Assembly: GCA_947482825.1 (NCBI GenBank)
Contig: CANKMT010000006.1
Span: forward strand, 20,656-84,655
DNA: 64,000 nt
DNA from: Betaproteobacteria bacterium
GTDB taxonomy: Bacteria; Pseudomonadota; Gammaproteobacteria; Burkholderiales; SG8-39
Reading direction: 5' to 3'
Shown here: positions 1 to 9,069 of the stretch, one piece after another
Numbering within the stretch: the stretch's first letter is position 1
How the letters are laid out: each line of letters begins with the position of its first letter
Notes under the pieces: generated by a model
The model's input: the letters and a program-made list of their open reading frames with translations, nothing else
Database searches by the model: none
Told to the model about the DNA's origin: nothing
Translations under genes and position numbers: made by a program

Positions 1-2
1 TC

Positions 3-140
3 AGGCACCAAGTGATGGGCCCGTACCTGCGCGAGTTCTATTCCATGTCCGGCCAGCCGGCGGAGATCAAGGCGGAGTTCGAGCGGGCGATGAGCGTGAA
101 GCAGACCTCGCTCGAGCTGCACAAGTTCGTTCCGACCTAG
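3..140 (+). CDS. C-terminal part of an unidentified protein, truncated by the window edge
   Basis: Open frame from base 3 (RHQVMGPYLREFYSMSGQPAEIKAEFERAMSVKQTSLELHKFVPT) to TAG at 138-140. Confidence 0.55.
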   Translation, partial: RHQVMGPYLREFYSMSGQPAEIKAEFERAMSVKQTSLELHKFVPT

Positions 141-144
141 CCAG

Positions 145-212
145 CCGATGGCAGCATTTCGGCTGGGAAGTCAATGTCAGCGAGGGGGTCAGAGGAAAAA
201 TGGCAGCATTGA
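145..212 (+). repeat. 68-bp interspersed repeat, copy D
   Basis: Aligns without gaps to 12231, 16245 and 23187; shared ATGGCAGCA...GGCTGG.AAG..AAT...AAAAATGGCAGCA. Confidence 0.8.
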
Positions 213-213
213 A

Positions 214-390
214 TAAAATGGGGCCTAAAATGGGGCCCTAAAATGGGGCCAGGCTCGATTTTCGGCGCAACCCGCAGAGATTCAACGACCGTTGCCGTAA
301 ATCGAACCTGGCCCCATTTTCTGGCCCCATTTTCTCCAGACCGCGAAGATTCAATGAGCGTTGCCGAAAATCGAACCTGGTCCCTTTCCT
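214..390. repeat. Palindromic GGGGCC-rich element (REP/MITE-like)
   Basis: Three tandem TAAAATGGGGCC units (214-250); 27-bp inverted repeat 240-266/294-320 with 2 mismatches; diverged direct repeat of GATTCAA(C/T)GA(C/G)CGTTGCCG(T/A)AAATCGAACCTGG. Confidence 0.8.
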
Positions 391-435
391 TCCTACGTAG
401 GATCCGCCCTTTCAATCCCGTCCGATGGATCGCGA

Positions 436-1524
436 ATGAAAATCACCTCTGTGCGCACCCGCCACCTCCGCCTGCCGGCCGACGAACCGCTCGCCGGAGC
501 CCCGCCGTTGCTCGGTCCGATGCGCGATTTCGTTACGCTGACCCTCGGCACCGATCAGGGAATCGAAGGCATCGGCTACACCTTCTTCGGCGGCAACCTG
601 TCCGCGAGCCTGAAATCAACGCTCGAGACGCTCGCCACATTGGCCATCGGCGAGGATCCCCGGTCGATCGAGGCCGTGATGGCGAAGATCAACCGAACGG
701 TGCTGGCCGGACCGGGCGGCATGGTGACCCTTGCTTTGTCGGCCATCGACATCGCCTTGTGGGACATCAAAGGCAAGACGCTCGGCGTACCGGTGGCCAC
801 CCTCGCGGGCGGGGCGCGCACGAAGGTGCCGGTGTACGCCTCAGGGGCACTTTCGCGCGATGCTTCGCTCGACCAGTTGCTCAAGGCCGCCGGGACCTTG
901 CGTGAGCGCGGGTGGAAGCAGATGAAAACCCAGCTTGCATTGCCCGGCGAGACCACGGTAACCAAGGAGGTCGAGCGGATCCGCAAGTTGCGCGAACTCA
1001 TCGGCGATGACATCGACCTGATGTGCGATATCAACCAGCGCTGGGAAGTGCGTCAGGCCATCTCCATCGGCAAGCGCATCGAGGAGTACGGCCTGTACTG
1101 GTTGGAGGATGTCGTCGCCTGCGACGACTACGCCGGGCATGCGCGCGTCACCGATGCGCTCGACACGCCTACGGCCGCCGGAGAATACGTGTTCGGCATT
1201 GTGCCGTTCCGGCATATGTTCGAAGCAAGGTCTGTCGACATCGCCATGCTCGACGTCATGCGCACCGGCGGCATCAGCGGCTGGCTCAAGATCGCCGCGA
1301 TGGCCGAGGCGTTCAACCTGCCGGTCGTGAGCCATCTGTATCCGGAAATCTCGGTGCATCTGGTCGCCGGCGTTCCCAACGGCCTCACGGTCGAGTACAT
1401 GCCTTGGACGAATCGACTCTTCAAGGAAACGCCGGCGATCGCCGACGGCATGATCGAGGTGCCGAAGCGGCCGGGTCTTGGGCTGGAGTTCGACGAAAAA
1501 GCGTGCGCGCAGTATGCGGCTTAG
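436..1524 (+). CDS. Mandelate racemase/muconate lactonizing enzyme family (enolase superfamily) protein
   Basis: MKITSVRTRHLRLPADEPL...SAIDIALWDIKGKTLGVPVATLAGG...DINQRWEV...YWLEDVVACDD. Confidence 0.85.
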   Translation: MKITSVRTRHLRLPADEPLAGAPPLLGPMRDFVTLTLGTDQGIEGIGYTFFGGNLSASLKSTLETLATLAIGEDPRSIEAVMAKINRTVLAGPGGMVTLALSAIDIALWDIKGKTLGVPVATLAGGARTKVPVYASGALSRDASLDQLLKAAGTLRERGWKQMKTQLALPGETTVTKEVERIRKLRELIGDDIDLMCDINQRWEVRQAISIGKRIEEYGLYWLEDVVACDDYAGHARVTDALDTPTAAGEYVFGIVPFRHMFEARSVDIAMLDVMRTGGISGWLKIAAMAEAFNLPVVSHLYPEISVHLVAGVPNGLTVEYMPWTNRLFKETPAIADGMIEVPKRPGLGLEFDEKACAQYAA

Positions 1525-1555
1525 CGCTCAAGAATGAAGCGCATGACTGGAGACA

Positions 1556-2539
1556 TCACTCCGGCTTGATGTTCCTTTCTTTGATCAGCCTGGTCCAGCG
1601 CACCTCTTCCTTGCCCATGAAGTCCTTGAACTCGGCCTGCGAGGAGGCGCGGATCTCCACGCCCTGTGGCTTGAAGCGCTCGATCATGTCGGGGTCGGCC
1701 GCGACCTTGGCGATCGCTTTCTCGAGCTTGTCGACGATGGCCCTGGGCGTGCCGGCCGGCACCACCATGCCCTGCCAGAACACTACCGCGAAGTCCTTCA
1801 TGCCCGTCGCCTCGATCACCGTCGGGATGTCGGGGAAGGCGGGCGTACGCACGGCGCTGGTGATGGCAATGGCGCGCGTCTTGCCCGTGGCCAGAATCGG
1901 CTTTGCCTCGAGCGAAGCGGAGAACATCATCTGGGCCTGGCCGCCCGCCACGTCCTGGCCTGCTTGCGCGCCCCCCTTGTAGGGCACGTGGGTCATGTCG
2001 AGGCCGGCCTGCAGCTTGAACAGCTCGGCGATCAGGTGGTTGGTCGCACCGATGCCGGAACTCGCGATGTTGAACTTTCCGGGATTCGCTTTCACGTGGG
2101 CGATCAGCTCGGCCATGTTCCTGGCCGGGAAAGCGGTGTTGACGTGCAGGATGAAGGGCGTGAACGACATCAACGACACGAGTTCGAAGCTCTTGTGCGG
2201 GTCGTATTGAACCTGGCCGGTGAGCGTGGGGTTGATCACCAGCGAAGTGCCACCGGCGTAGATCGTGTAGCCGTCGGCCGGCGCCTTGGCGACATAGTTG
2301 GAGGCAACGGTCGTGGCCGCCCCCGCGCGGTTGTCGATCAGCATCGGTTTGCCGAATTCGGTCGCGAGCTTGTTGGCGTAGACGCGGGCCACCGCGTCGT
2401 TCACCCCGCCCGGCGGGTATGGCACCACCATCGTGACCGGCTTTTGCGGCCAGTCGGTCTGCGCGAGGGCGGAGAGCGGCGGCACGAGCGCCGCGCAACC
2501 CGCAAAAAATATTCCGGCAATGAACGTCGAGCGCTTCAT
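1556..2539 (-). CDS. Bug/TctC-family tripartite tricarboxylate transporter substrate-binding protein
   Basis: Signal peptide, WPQKPVTMVVPYPPGGVNDAVAR, ADGYTIYAGGTS, HVPYKGGAQA. Confidence 0.9.
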   Translation of the reverse strand: MKRSTFIAGIFFAGCAALVPPLSALAQTDWPQKPVTMVVPYPPGGVNDAVARVYANKLATEFGKPMLIDNRAGAATTVASNYVAKAPADGYTIYAGGTSLVINPTLTGQVQYDPHKSFELVSLMSFTPFILHVNTAFPARNMAELIAHVKANPGKFNIASSGIGATNHLIAELFKLQAGLDMTHVPYKGGAQAGQDVAGGQAQMMFSASLEAKPILATGKTRAIAITSAVRTPAFPDIPTVIEATGMKDFAVVFWQGMVVPAGTPRAIVDKLEKAIAKVAADPDMIERFKPQGVEIRASSQAEFKDFMGKEEVRWTRLIKERNIKPE

Positions 2540-2614
2540 TATTTTTTCACCTCGATCTGAATGGAACTCTAGTGCATGTGGTCCGGGGGCTGGACCAAGC
2601 GCAAGCCCGGCTGC

Positions 2615-3628
2615 CTATTTCATCTCCCACTTTCTGGACAGCGGCCTGGAACTGTTCTTGGTCCACTCGTGCATCGATCCGTCGTAAAGCCGGGCCTTTG
2701 AATTTCCGAGCAACTCGCTCAGGACGAACCATGGACCGCTCCCGAGATGACCTGTGTTGCAGTAGGAGATCGAATCGCCCTCGACGCTGATGCCTGCCTC
2801 TTTCACCAAGGCCAGGAGTTCGCCCTTGGGCAGGAACGTGCCGGTCTTTTCGTCGATCAGGTCCTTGTGCGACAGCATGCGTGCGCCGGGAATGTGCCCC
2901 TTGCCCTTCACGTCCGCAGTGATGTTCTGACCGACGTAGTAGTCGGCCGTGCGGCCATCGACCAGACCCGTTGCCGGGGTCTTGAGCGCTTTCTCGACAT
3001 CGTCGAGCTGCGCGAGGAGTTCCGGCCGCATCTTGCCGACGCTGAACTGGCTGGGCGAGACCGCGGGATTGTCAAACGCAAGCGGCCGGGATTCGGCCTG
3101 CCATTTCTTCAGGCCGCCATCCAGCAACGCGAGGTTGTCGTGACCGAAATACTTCAGGGTCCAGTAGACGCGCGTGCCCATGGTGACGGCGGCGCTGTCC
3201 TTGCCGTTGGTGACGATGATGATGGCCTGGTCGTTGCGCACCCCGAGCTTGCGCATGACGGCCTCGAAGCTCTGCGGGGTAGGGACCATCTTGTCGAGCA
3301 TCACGCCGTCAATTTGGCGGTTTTCGCGGGCCAGCTTCCAATCGAGAAGCCGCGCGCCCGCAATATGCCCGACGATCGGCGCTTTCGGATCGGCTTTTTC
3401 CTTGTCCGAAAGTTGCCTGCTGAAATTCGCGGGGTCGTCGCGAACGTCGATCAGGACGACCTCCGGATTGCCGGCCTGGGCTGCCAGCCAAGCGGTATCC
3501 ACGAGAGGACCAGGGACGGGCGTCGCGGCGATCGCGAAGGCGCCGAATGTCCAGGCAAAGATCGAGACGGCAGCGGAGAGCAACGCTTGGCGCAAGGGCA
3601 GGGCAGGGTTCACTGATTTCTCCTTCAT
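2615..3628 (-). CDS. Secreted rhodanese-domain sulfurtransferase
   Basis: MKEKSVNPALPLRQALLSAAVSIFAW signal; two rhodanese-like domains; GDSISYCNTGHLGSGPWFVLSELLGNSKARLYDGSMHEWTK. Confidence 0.8.
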   Translation of the reverse strand: MKEKSVNPALPLRQALLSAAVSIFAWTFGAFAIAATPVPGPLVDTAWLAAQAGNPEVVLIDVRDDPANFSRQLSDKEKADPKAPIVGHIAGARLLDWKLARENRQIDGVMLDKMVPTPQSFEAVMRKLGVRNDQAIIIVTNGKDSAAVTMGTRVYWTLKYFGHDNLALLDGGLKKWQAESRPLAFDNPAVSPSQFSVGKMRPELLAQLDDVEKALKTPATGLVDGRTADYYVGQNITADVKGKGHIPGARMLSHKDLIDEKTGTFLPKGELLALVKEAGISVEGDSISYCNTGHLGSGPWFVLSELLGNSKARLYDGSMHEWTKNSSRPLSRKWEMK

Positions 3629-3660
3629 GGTGTGGGTACGGACTTGATCGACGAGTTCAC

Positions 3661-4635
3661 TCATTCCGGCTTGGCGCCCGAGGCCTTGACCACCACGGCG
3701 AACTTGACGATGTCGGCTGCAAGGGCCTTCGCGAAAGCTTCCGGGGTGGTTCCAAGAGGCGTGGCGCCCAGATCCTCGAGCCGCTTGCGGATTCCGGGCT
3801 CCTGCAACGACGCGTTGATGACCTGGTTCAACCTGGCGACGATCTCGGGTGGCGTGGCCGCAGCAACGAACACGCCGTACCACGGGTCCACTTGCAAACG
3901 CGGATACCCGGCCTCGGCCACCGTCGGCACGTTCGGCAATTGTGCGGAGCGCTGTGCGGTCGTCACCGCGAGCGGGCGCAGCATGCCGGACTTCACGTGA
4001 TTGGTGGCCGCAGGCATGTTCACGAAGGAAAAATGGATCCGCCCGCCGATGAGATCGAGCACGTTCGGGCCATCGCCCCGGTAGGCGATGTGATTTGCGT
4101 CGAGGTTCCCTTCGAGTTTCAGCATTTCACCGGTCAGGTGGCCGCTCGACCCGACGCCCGCCGAACCAAAACTCATGGGACGCTTCTTTTCCACCAGGTC
4201 GCGCATCGCCTTGATGTCCGAAACTGACGGGACGACAAGCAGCAGCGGCACGGACGCTACCATCGTGACGGCCTGGAAATCCTTGACCGGATCGTAGGCC
4301 AGGCTCGGGTACAGGCTGGGGTTGATCGCGTGCGAGCCGTTGGTCGCCAGAAGCAGGGTCAATCCGTCGGCAGGCGCGCGGGCGACCGCGGCCGAGCCGA
4401 CCCCGCCGCCCGCACCGGGCTGGTTGAGTACGACGACCTGCTGGCCCAACTTGGCGGCCATGGGGTCGGCCAGCGTGCGCGCAATGATGTCCGTCGAGCC
4501 GCCGGCAGCGTACGGGACCACGAACTTGATTGGGCCGGAGGGGTAGGGCTGGGCACGCAGCCCGGGGGCAACCAGCACCAGCGCCACGGCGCAGAAGAGT
4601 TGAAGTGCGTAACCGCGTTTTCCCACCCTACGCAT
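3661..4635 (-). CDS. Bug/TctC-family substrate-binding protein
   Basis: YPSGPIKFVVPYAAGGSTDIIARTLADPMAAKLGQQVVVLNQPGAGGGVGS. Confidence 0.9.
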   Translation of the reverse strand: MRRVGKRGYALQLFCAVALVLVAPGLRAQPYPSGPIKFVVPYAAGGSTDIIARTLADPMAAKLGQQVVVLNQPGAGGGVGSAAVARAPADGLTLLLATNGSHAINPSLYPSLAYDPVKDFQAVTMVASVPLLLVVPSVSDIKAMRDLVEKKRPMSFGSAGVGSSGHLTGEMLKLEGNLDANHIAYRGDGPNVLDLIGGRIHFSFVNMPAATNHVKSGMLRPLAVTTAQRSAQLPNVPTVAEAGYPRLQVDPWYGVFVAAATPPEIVARLNQVINASLQEPGIRKRLEDLGATPLGTTPEAFAKALAADIVKFAVVVKASGAKPE

Positions 4636-4738
4636 GATCTTATCTCCTGAGTTTCGCAGAATTTTCCGCTCACATGATTGCGCTTTGGCGGTGCCTTTGC
4701 AACACTGCAATGACCCTGCCTTCCCATAGGAGCACCCC

Positions 4739-5521
4739 ATGCCGGCGACGGACCTTTACCATGCCTACGGCTGGAAAGCCCGGATCGGACTGATCGTCCC
4801 TTCGACCAATACGGTGAACGAGCCCGAGTTCTGGCGGCTCGCGCCGCCGGGGGTCACCATCCACACCAGCCGGGTATTGCTGCTCGGGCAGACGACCGCG
4901 GAGTCCTACATCAAGATGGGCGAAGCACTCGATCGTGCCGCCGAGGAACTGGCCACGGCCGAGGTGGATATCATCGCGTACGGGTGCACGTCCGGGTCGA
5001 TCATCTGCCCGTTGCCGCAGGTCCTCAAGCAGATGAGCGACAAGACCGGCACCCCGGCGATCGCCGCAGCCGGCTCGGTAGTGGCGGCGCTTCGGGCCTT
5101 CGGGATCAAGCGGCTGGCGCTGGGCACCCCGTACGTGGACTTCGTCAACCAGGCCGAGAAGAAGTTCCTGGAGGACTACGGGTTCGAGGTGACCTCCATG
5201 TATGGCATGGAACTCGGCAAGGATCAGCCCGAACGGCGCTCGATCAACCGCGTGCCCCCGCAGGCCCTTTTCCAGCTTGCGCGCCGCATCGACCGGCCCG
5301 AAGCGCAGGCGATTTTCATTTCGTGCACGGCCCTGTCATCGCTGGACGTGGTCGCCGAAATCGAGCGTGAGTTCAACAAGCCGGTCATCGTCAGCAACCT
5401 CGCGTGCTTCTGGTCGTGCTTGCGCATGCTCGGATTGCGAATGCCGATCCGCGGTTATGGGCGGCTGCTGGAAGAAAAGCTCGAGCCGATTACCGCCAAG
5501 GCATTCGAAATGCCGTCTTAA
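4739..5521 (+). CDS. Maleate cis-trans isomerase/arylmalonate decarboxylase (Asp/Glu racemase superfamily)
   Basis: RIGLIVPSTNTVNEPEFWRLAPPGVTIHTSRV...DIIAYGCTSGSII...AIFISCTALSSLDVVAEIE. Confidence 0.8.
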   Translation: MPATDLYHAYGWKARIGLIVPSTNTVNEPEFWRLAPPGVTIHTSRVLLLGQTTAESYIKMGEALDRAAEELATAEVDIIAYGCTSGSIICPLPQVLKQMSDKTGTPAIAAAGSVVAALRAFGIKRLALGTPYVDFVNQAEKKFLEDYGFEVTSMYGMELGKDQPERRSINRVPPQALFQLARRIDRPEAQAIFISCTALSSLDVVAEIEREFNKPVIVSNLACFWSCLRMLGLRMPIRGYGRLLEEKLEPITAKAFEMPS

Positions 5522-5540
5522 CACACGAAAGAGGCCTGAC

Positions 5541-5915
5541 ATGACCCGCACCATTCTCGACGAAGCGCAGATCCACCCGGCAATCCGCGAGGCCATTGCC
5601 GCCAGCCACGCCGATATAGTTCGGGAGGTAACCGCCGCCATCGCCAAGAGCGACATCGTCGTCGTCGGCATGGCGCAAAATCCGATGCCGAAAAGGGCGA
5701 AGAAGATCCTGGACGGGCAAAAGCTCGGCTACGCATACCTGGAATACGGAAACTACCTAAGCGACTGGCGCCGCCGCAATGCGCTCAAGATGTGGACCGG
5801 ATGGCCCACTTTCCCGATGGTTTTCGTCAAAGGTGTGCTGGTCGGCGGCGCAAATGACCTGCAAAAATTGGTTGACACGGGCGAGCTCGGGAAACTGCTG
5901 GGTGCAAAAGCGTAA
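5541..5915 (+). CDS. Glutaredoxin-like protein lacking cysteines
   Basis: WPTFPMVFVKGVLVGGANDLQKLVDTGEL is the Grx cis-Pro/GG-D signature; active-site position reads AQNPMPKRAKKIL; no Cys in the ORF. Confidence 0.8.
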   Translation: MTRTILDEAQIHPAIREAIAASHADIVREVTAAIAKSDIVVVGMAQNPMPKRAKKILDGQKLGYAYLEYGNYLSDWRRRNALKMWTGWPTFPMVFVKGVLVGGANDLQKLVDTGELGKLLGAKA

Positions 5916-5966
5916 CCGGCCTGCAACGTTCAGTGGTCATATCATTCATCATCGAGGCAGCAGCCC

Positions 5967-6596
5967 ATGAGCACAGTCGTTGAGCCCAAGCAGATCACCA
6001 CACTCGCCGAACTCGAGGCCCTCTACGGTCTCCCGGCCGGTCCGGCGGTGATCAAGGAAGTCGACCACATCACCGAGCACTACCGCGCGTTCATCGACAA
6101 GGCGCCGTTCCTCGTCGTCGCCACTTTCGGCCCCGAGGGCACCGACTGTTCCCCGCGCGGCGACCCTGCCGGGTTCGTCCGCGTGCTCGACAGCAAGCGC
6201 GTGTTGATCCCGGACCGGCGCGGCAACAACCGCATCGATTCGCTGCGCAACCTGGTGCGCGATCCGCATATCTCGCTGCTGTTCCTGATCCCCGGCGTGA
6301 ACGAGACGCTGCGCATCAACGGCCGCGCGCGCATCCTTGTCGATCCGGAACTTGCCGCTTCGTTCGCGATGAACGACAAGGTTCCACAGACCCTGATCGA
6401 GGTGACGGCAGACTGCGTCTACTTCCAGTGCGCCAAGGCGCTGATTCGCTCGCGGCTGTGGTCGACCGAAACCCAGGTGCCGCGCTCGGCGCTGCCCTCC
6501 TCGGGCCAGATTCTCGAGCAGATCACCAAAGGCGAGGTCGATGCCAATGATTACGACCTGCGCTATCCGGAGCGCCTGAAGCAGACGATCTACTGA
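5967..6596 (+). CDS. Pyridoxamine 5'-phosphate oxidase-family FMN-binding protein
   Basis: FIDKAPFLVVATFGPEGTDCSPRGDPAGFVRVLDSKRVLIPDRRGNNRIDSLRNLVRDPHISLLFLIPG. Confidence 0.85.
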   Translation: MSTVVEPKQITTLAELEALYGLPAGPAVIKEVDHITEHYRAFIDKAPFLVVATFGPEGTDCSPRGDPAGFVRVLDSKRVLIPDRRGNNRIDSLRNLVRDPHISLLFLIPGVNETLRINGRARILVDPELAASFAMNDKVPQTLIEVTADCVYFQCAKALIRSRLWSTETQVPRSALPSSGQILEQITKGEVDANDYDLRYPERLKQTIY

Positions 6597-6627
6597 CTGG
6601 AACTGGTCCACTGGCGACGACACCCGG

Positions 6628-7323
6628 ATGCCTGCATACGAACTCACCTCCGCGCCAATGTCCTCAGCGTCACCATTACCCAGGAATCTCGACCGCGAGC
6701 AATCCCGCGGCGAAGAAATCGCCAACAGCGTCAGCCACGGCCTGGGACTGCTCGCCGCGCTGATCGGCCTGCCGTTTCTCATCACCCATGCAGTGCGCCA
6801 CGGAACCGCCGGATACGTCGTCGGGGTGTGCGTCTTCTCCGCAACGATGATCCTCCTCTACCTCGGCTCAACGCTCTACCACGCGCTGGCGACCGGCAAG
6901 GCGAAGCGCGTCTTCCGGGTCCTCGATCATGCGGCGATCTACCTGCTGATCGCCGGCACCTACACACCGTTCACGCTCGGTGTGCTGAGCGGCGCCTGGG
7001 GTTGGACGCTGTTCGGCATTATCTGGAGCCTGGCCTTGGCCGGCGTGTTGCTGAAGGCCTTCAGCCGCCGGCCGCATTTGATCCTGTCCACCGTCCTCTA
7101 CCTGGTGATGGGTTGGATGGTGGTGGTTGCGATCGACCCGGTGTTGGCCAGGGTGCCCACGGCGGGCCTGCTCTGGCTGCTTGCGGGCGGCCTCGCCTAC
7201 ACCGTTGGCGTCGCGTTTTTCGCAACCGATTGGCGGCTGAGATATGGCCACTTCGTCTGGCGCCTGTTCGTGCTGGCCGGGACCGTCTGCCACTTTTTTG
7301 CGGTGCTCTGGTACGCGGCCTGA
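6628..7323 (+). CDS. Hemolysin III (YqfA/TrhA) family membrane protein
   Basis: EEIANSVSHGLGLLAALIGLPFLI...LYLGSTLYHAL...RVLDHAAIYLLIAGTYTPF. Confidence 0.9.
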   Translation: MPAYELTSAPMSSASPLPRNLDREQSRGEEIANSVSHGLGLLAALIGLPFLITHAVRHGTAGYVVGVCVFSATMILLYLGSTLYHALATGKAKRVFRVLDHAAIYLLIAGTYTPFTLGVLSGAWGWTLFGIIWSLALAGVLLKAFSRRPHLILSTVLYLVMGWMVVVAIDPVLARVPTAGLLWLLAGGLAYTVGVAFFATDWRLRYGHFVWRLFVLAGTVCHFFAVLWYAA

Positions 7324-7361
7324 TCGCCGACAGGAACTCTGCACATAGGAAACCGAACGCC

Positions 7362-8228
7362 ATGAAAGAAAGCCAATCCCTGTTCATCGATGTGCGCGGC
7401 CTCAAGTACCACTTCCGCACCTGGGGCGATGCCGGCGCGCCCAAGCTGTTCATGCTGCACGGCTTTCAGGACGTCTCGGCGTCCTGGCAGTTCACCGTCG
7501 ATGCCCTTCAGCGCGACTGGTACGTGATCGCGCCCGACTGGCGCGGCTACGGCCTGACCGAATGGAGCAAGGCCGACAGCTACTGGTCCCTGGACCTTGT
7601 GGCCGACCTCGATGCGGTACTGGATGCGTTCGAGCCAGAGCTGCCGGCGCTGCTGGTGGCGCACAGCATGGGCGCGAACATCGCGGCGATCTACTCCGGC
7701 GCCAAGCCCAAGCGCATCCGCAAGTTCGTCAACGTCGAAGGGTTCGGCGGACCGCCCTCGCGCGCCGAGGACGCGCCGCGGCGCATCGCCAAGTGGATGC
7801 AGCAACTGGTGCGCGGCGAGAAGCAGCGCCCGTACGACAGCTACGAGGATTTCGCCGAGCGCATGATGGCCGAGAACCCGCGCCTCACCGAGGAGCGCGC
7901 CGTGTTCCTGGTACAGCACTGGGGCCAGCAGGAGCCCGACGGCACGGTGGTGCGACGCGCCGATCCGGCGCACAAGTTCGTCTCGCCCGTTGCCTTGAGC
8001 TTCGAGGAATCACGCGGCTGCTGGAGCCAGATCACCGCGCCGGTGCTGTGGGTGGAGGGCGCCGAATCAGCGGCGGCGCAGAATGCCGCGCGCGAACCGG
8101 AGCGCCATGACGCACGGCTGTCGGCGTTCCGGAGCCTCGCCGGTGTGGAACGCGTTGAGGGCGCCGGACACAACATCCACCACGACCAGCCGGAGGCACT
8201 GGCAGCGCTTATCGAAGGATTCGTGTAG
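7362..8228 (+). CDS. Alpha/beta hydrolase
   Basis: LFMLHGFQDVSASWQ...LLVAHSMGANIAA...GAGHNIHHDQPEALAALIEGF. Confidence 0.85.
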   Translation: MKESQSLFIDVRGLKYHFRTWGDAGAPKLFMLHGFQDVSASWQFTVDALQRDWYVIAPDWRGYGLTEWSKADSYWSLDLVADLDAVLDAFEPELPALLVAHSMGANIAAIYSGAKPKRIRKFVNVEGFGGPPSRAEDAPRRIAKWMQQLVRGEKQRPYDSYEDFAERMMAENPRLTEERAVFLVQHWGQQEPDGTVVRRADPAHKFVSPVALSFEESRGCWSQITAPVLWVEGAESAAAQNAAREPERHDARLSAFRSLAGVERVEGAGHNIHHDQPEALAALIEGFV

Positions 8229-8324
8229 AAATTCGTGGGGTCAGCGCCACGAAGGGCACAGGAGACAACGGGCCTCGTGATCGCGGTTTCCGATGGCCAG
8301 ACGGAAGATCGGTCCATGATAAAA

Positions 8325-8334
8325 TCTGGCCAGA
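8325..8334. promoter_or_regulatory. Candidate operator TCTGGCCAGA upstream of the phd/vapC-like pair
   Basis: Perfect 10-bp palindrome 22 bp before the GTG start, next to an AT-rich TGATAAAAT stretch. Confidence 0.4.
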
Positions 8335-8356
8335 CTAGACAGATCGGGGGCGCATT

Positions 8357-8617
8357 GTGGACGCAAAGTGGCCGTTGCAAAAAGCGAAGAACCAGTTCAG
8401 TCAGGTCGTGGAGCGGGCCATGACCGAGGGGCCTCAGACTGTGACGCGGCACGGCAAGCCGGTGGTCGTCGTGTCCGCCATCGCCGCCAATGCGGCAACA
8501 AAGCGCTCGCGCGGCACGACCAAACAGTTGCTCGCCCTATTGCGCAGTTGCCCGGTCGACCTGACCGGTATCGTGACGCGCGATCGGTCCGTCCCGCGCA
8601 AGATCGATCTCGAATGA
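8357..8617 (+). CDS. Phd/YefM-family antitoxin
   Basis: KWPLQKAKNQFSQVVERAMTEGPQTVTRHGKPVVVVSAI; GTG start. Confidence 0.9.
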   Translation: MDAKWPLQKAKNQFSQVVERAMTEGPQTVTRHGKPVVVVSAIAANAATKRSRGTTKQLLALLRSCPVDLTGIVTRDRSVPRKIDLE

Positions 8618-9033
8618 GGTGCCTGCTCGACACATGCGTGGTCTCCGAGCTGACCAAACCGAAACCGAATGCCGAGCTCGCGCGCTGGTTCGCGTCTGAG
8701 CGCCCGGAAGACCTTTACCTGTCGGCCATCACGATCGGCGAAATTCGCCGGGGGACCGCACAGCTCGCGCCCGGACGGCGCCGCGCTGCGTTGACGGCTT
8801 GGGCGGACAAACTCAGCCGCAGTTTTGCCGGACGCGTCTTGCCGGTCGATGAAGCGGTTGCGACGCGTTGGGCGGAGATCGCGGCTCGCGCGGAACGCTC
8901 GGGGAAACCAAAGCCTCTCGCCGACGGATTGATCGCCGCCACCGCGGTTCAGCACGACCTCACGGTCGCGACGCGAAACGTGGACGATTTCGAGCCCTTC
9001 GGAGTGATGCTGTTCAATCCCTGGGCGGATTGA
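8614..9033 (+). CDS. VapC-like PIN-domain toxin
   Basis: MRCLLDTCVVSELTKPKPN...LSAITIGEIRRG...PLADGLIAATAVQHDLTVATRNVDDF; ATGA overlap with antitoxin. Confidence 0.92.
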   Translation: MRCLLDTCVVSELTKPKPNAELARWFASERPEDLYLSAITIGEIRRGTAQLAPGRRRAALTAWADKLSRSFAGRVLPVDEAVATRWAEIAARAERSGKPKPLADGLIAATAVQHDLTVATRNVDDFEPFGVMLFNPWAD

Positions 9034-9069
9034 GGGCGTTCGAGGTGCCGAGGCCGGTGGGTTGCATCG

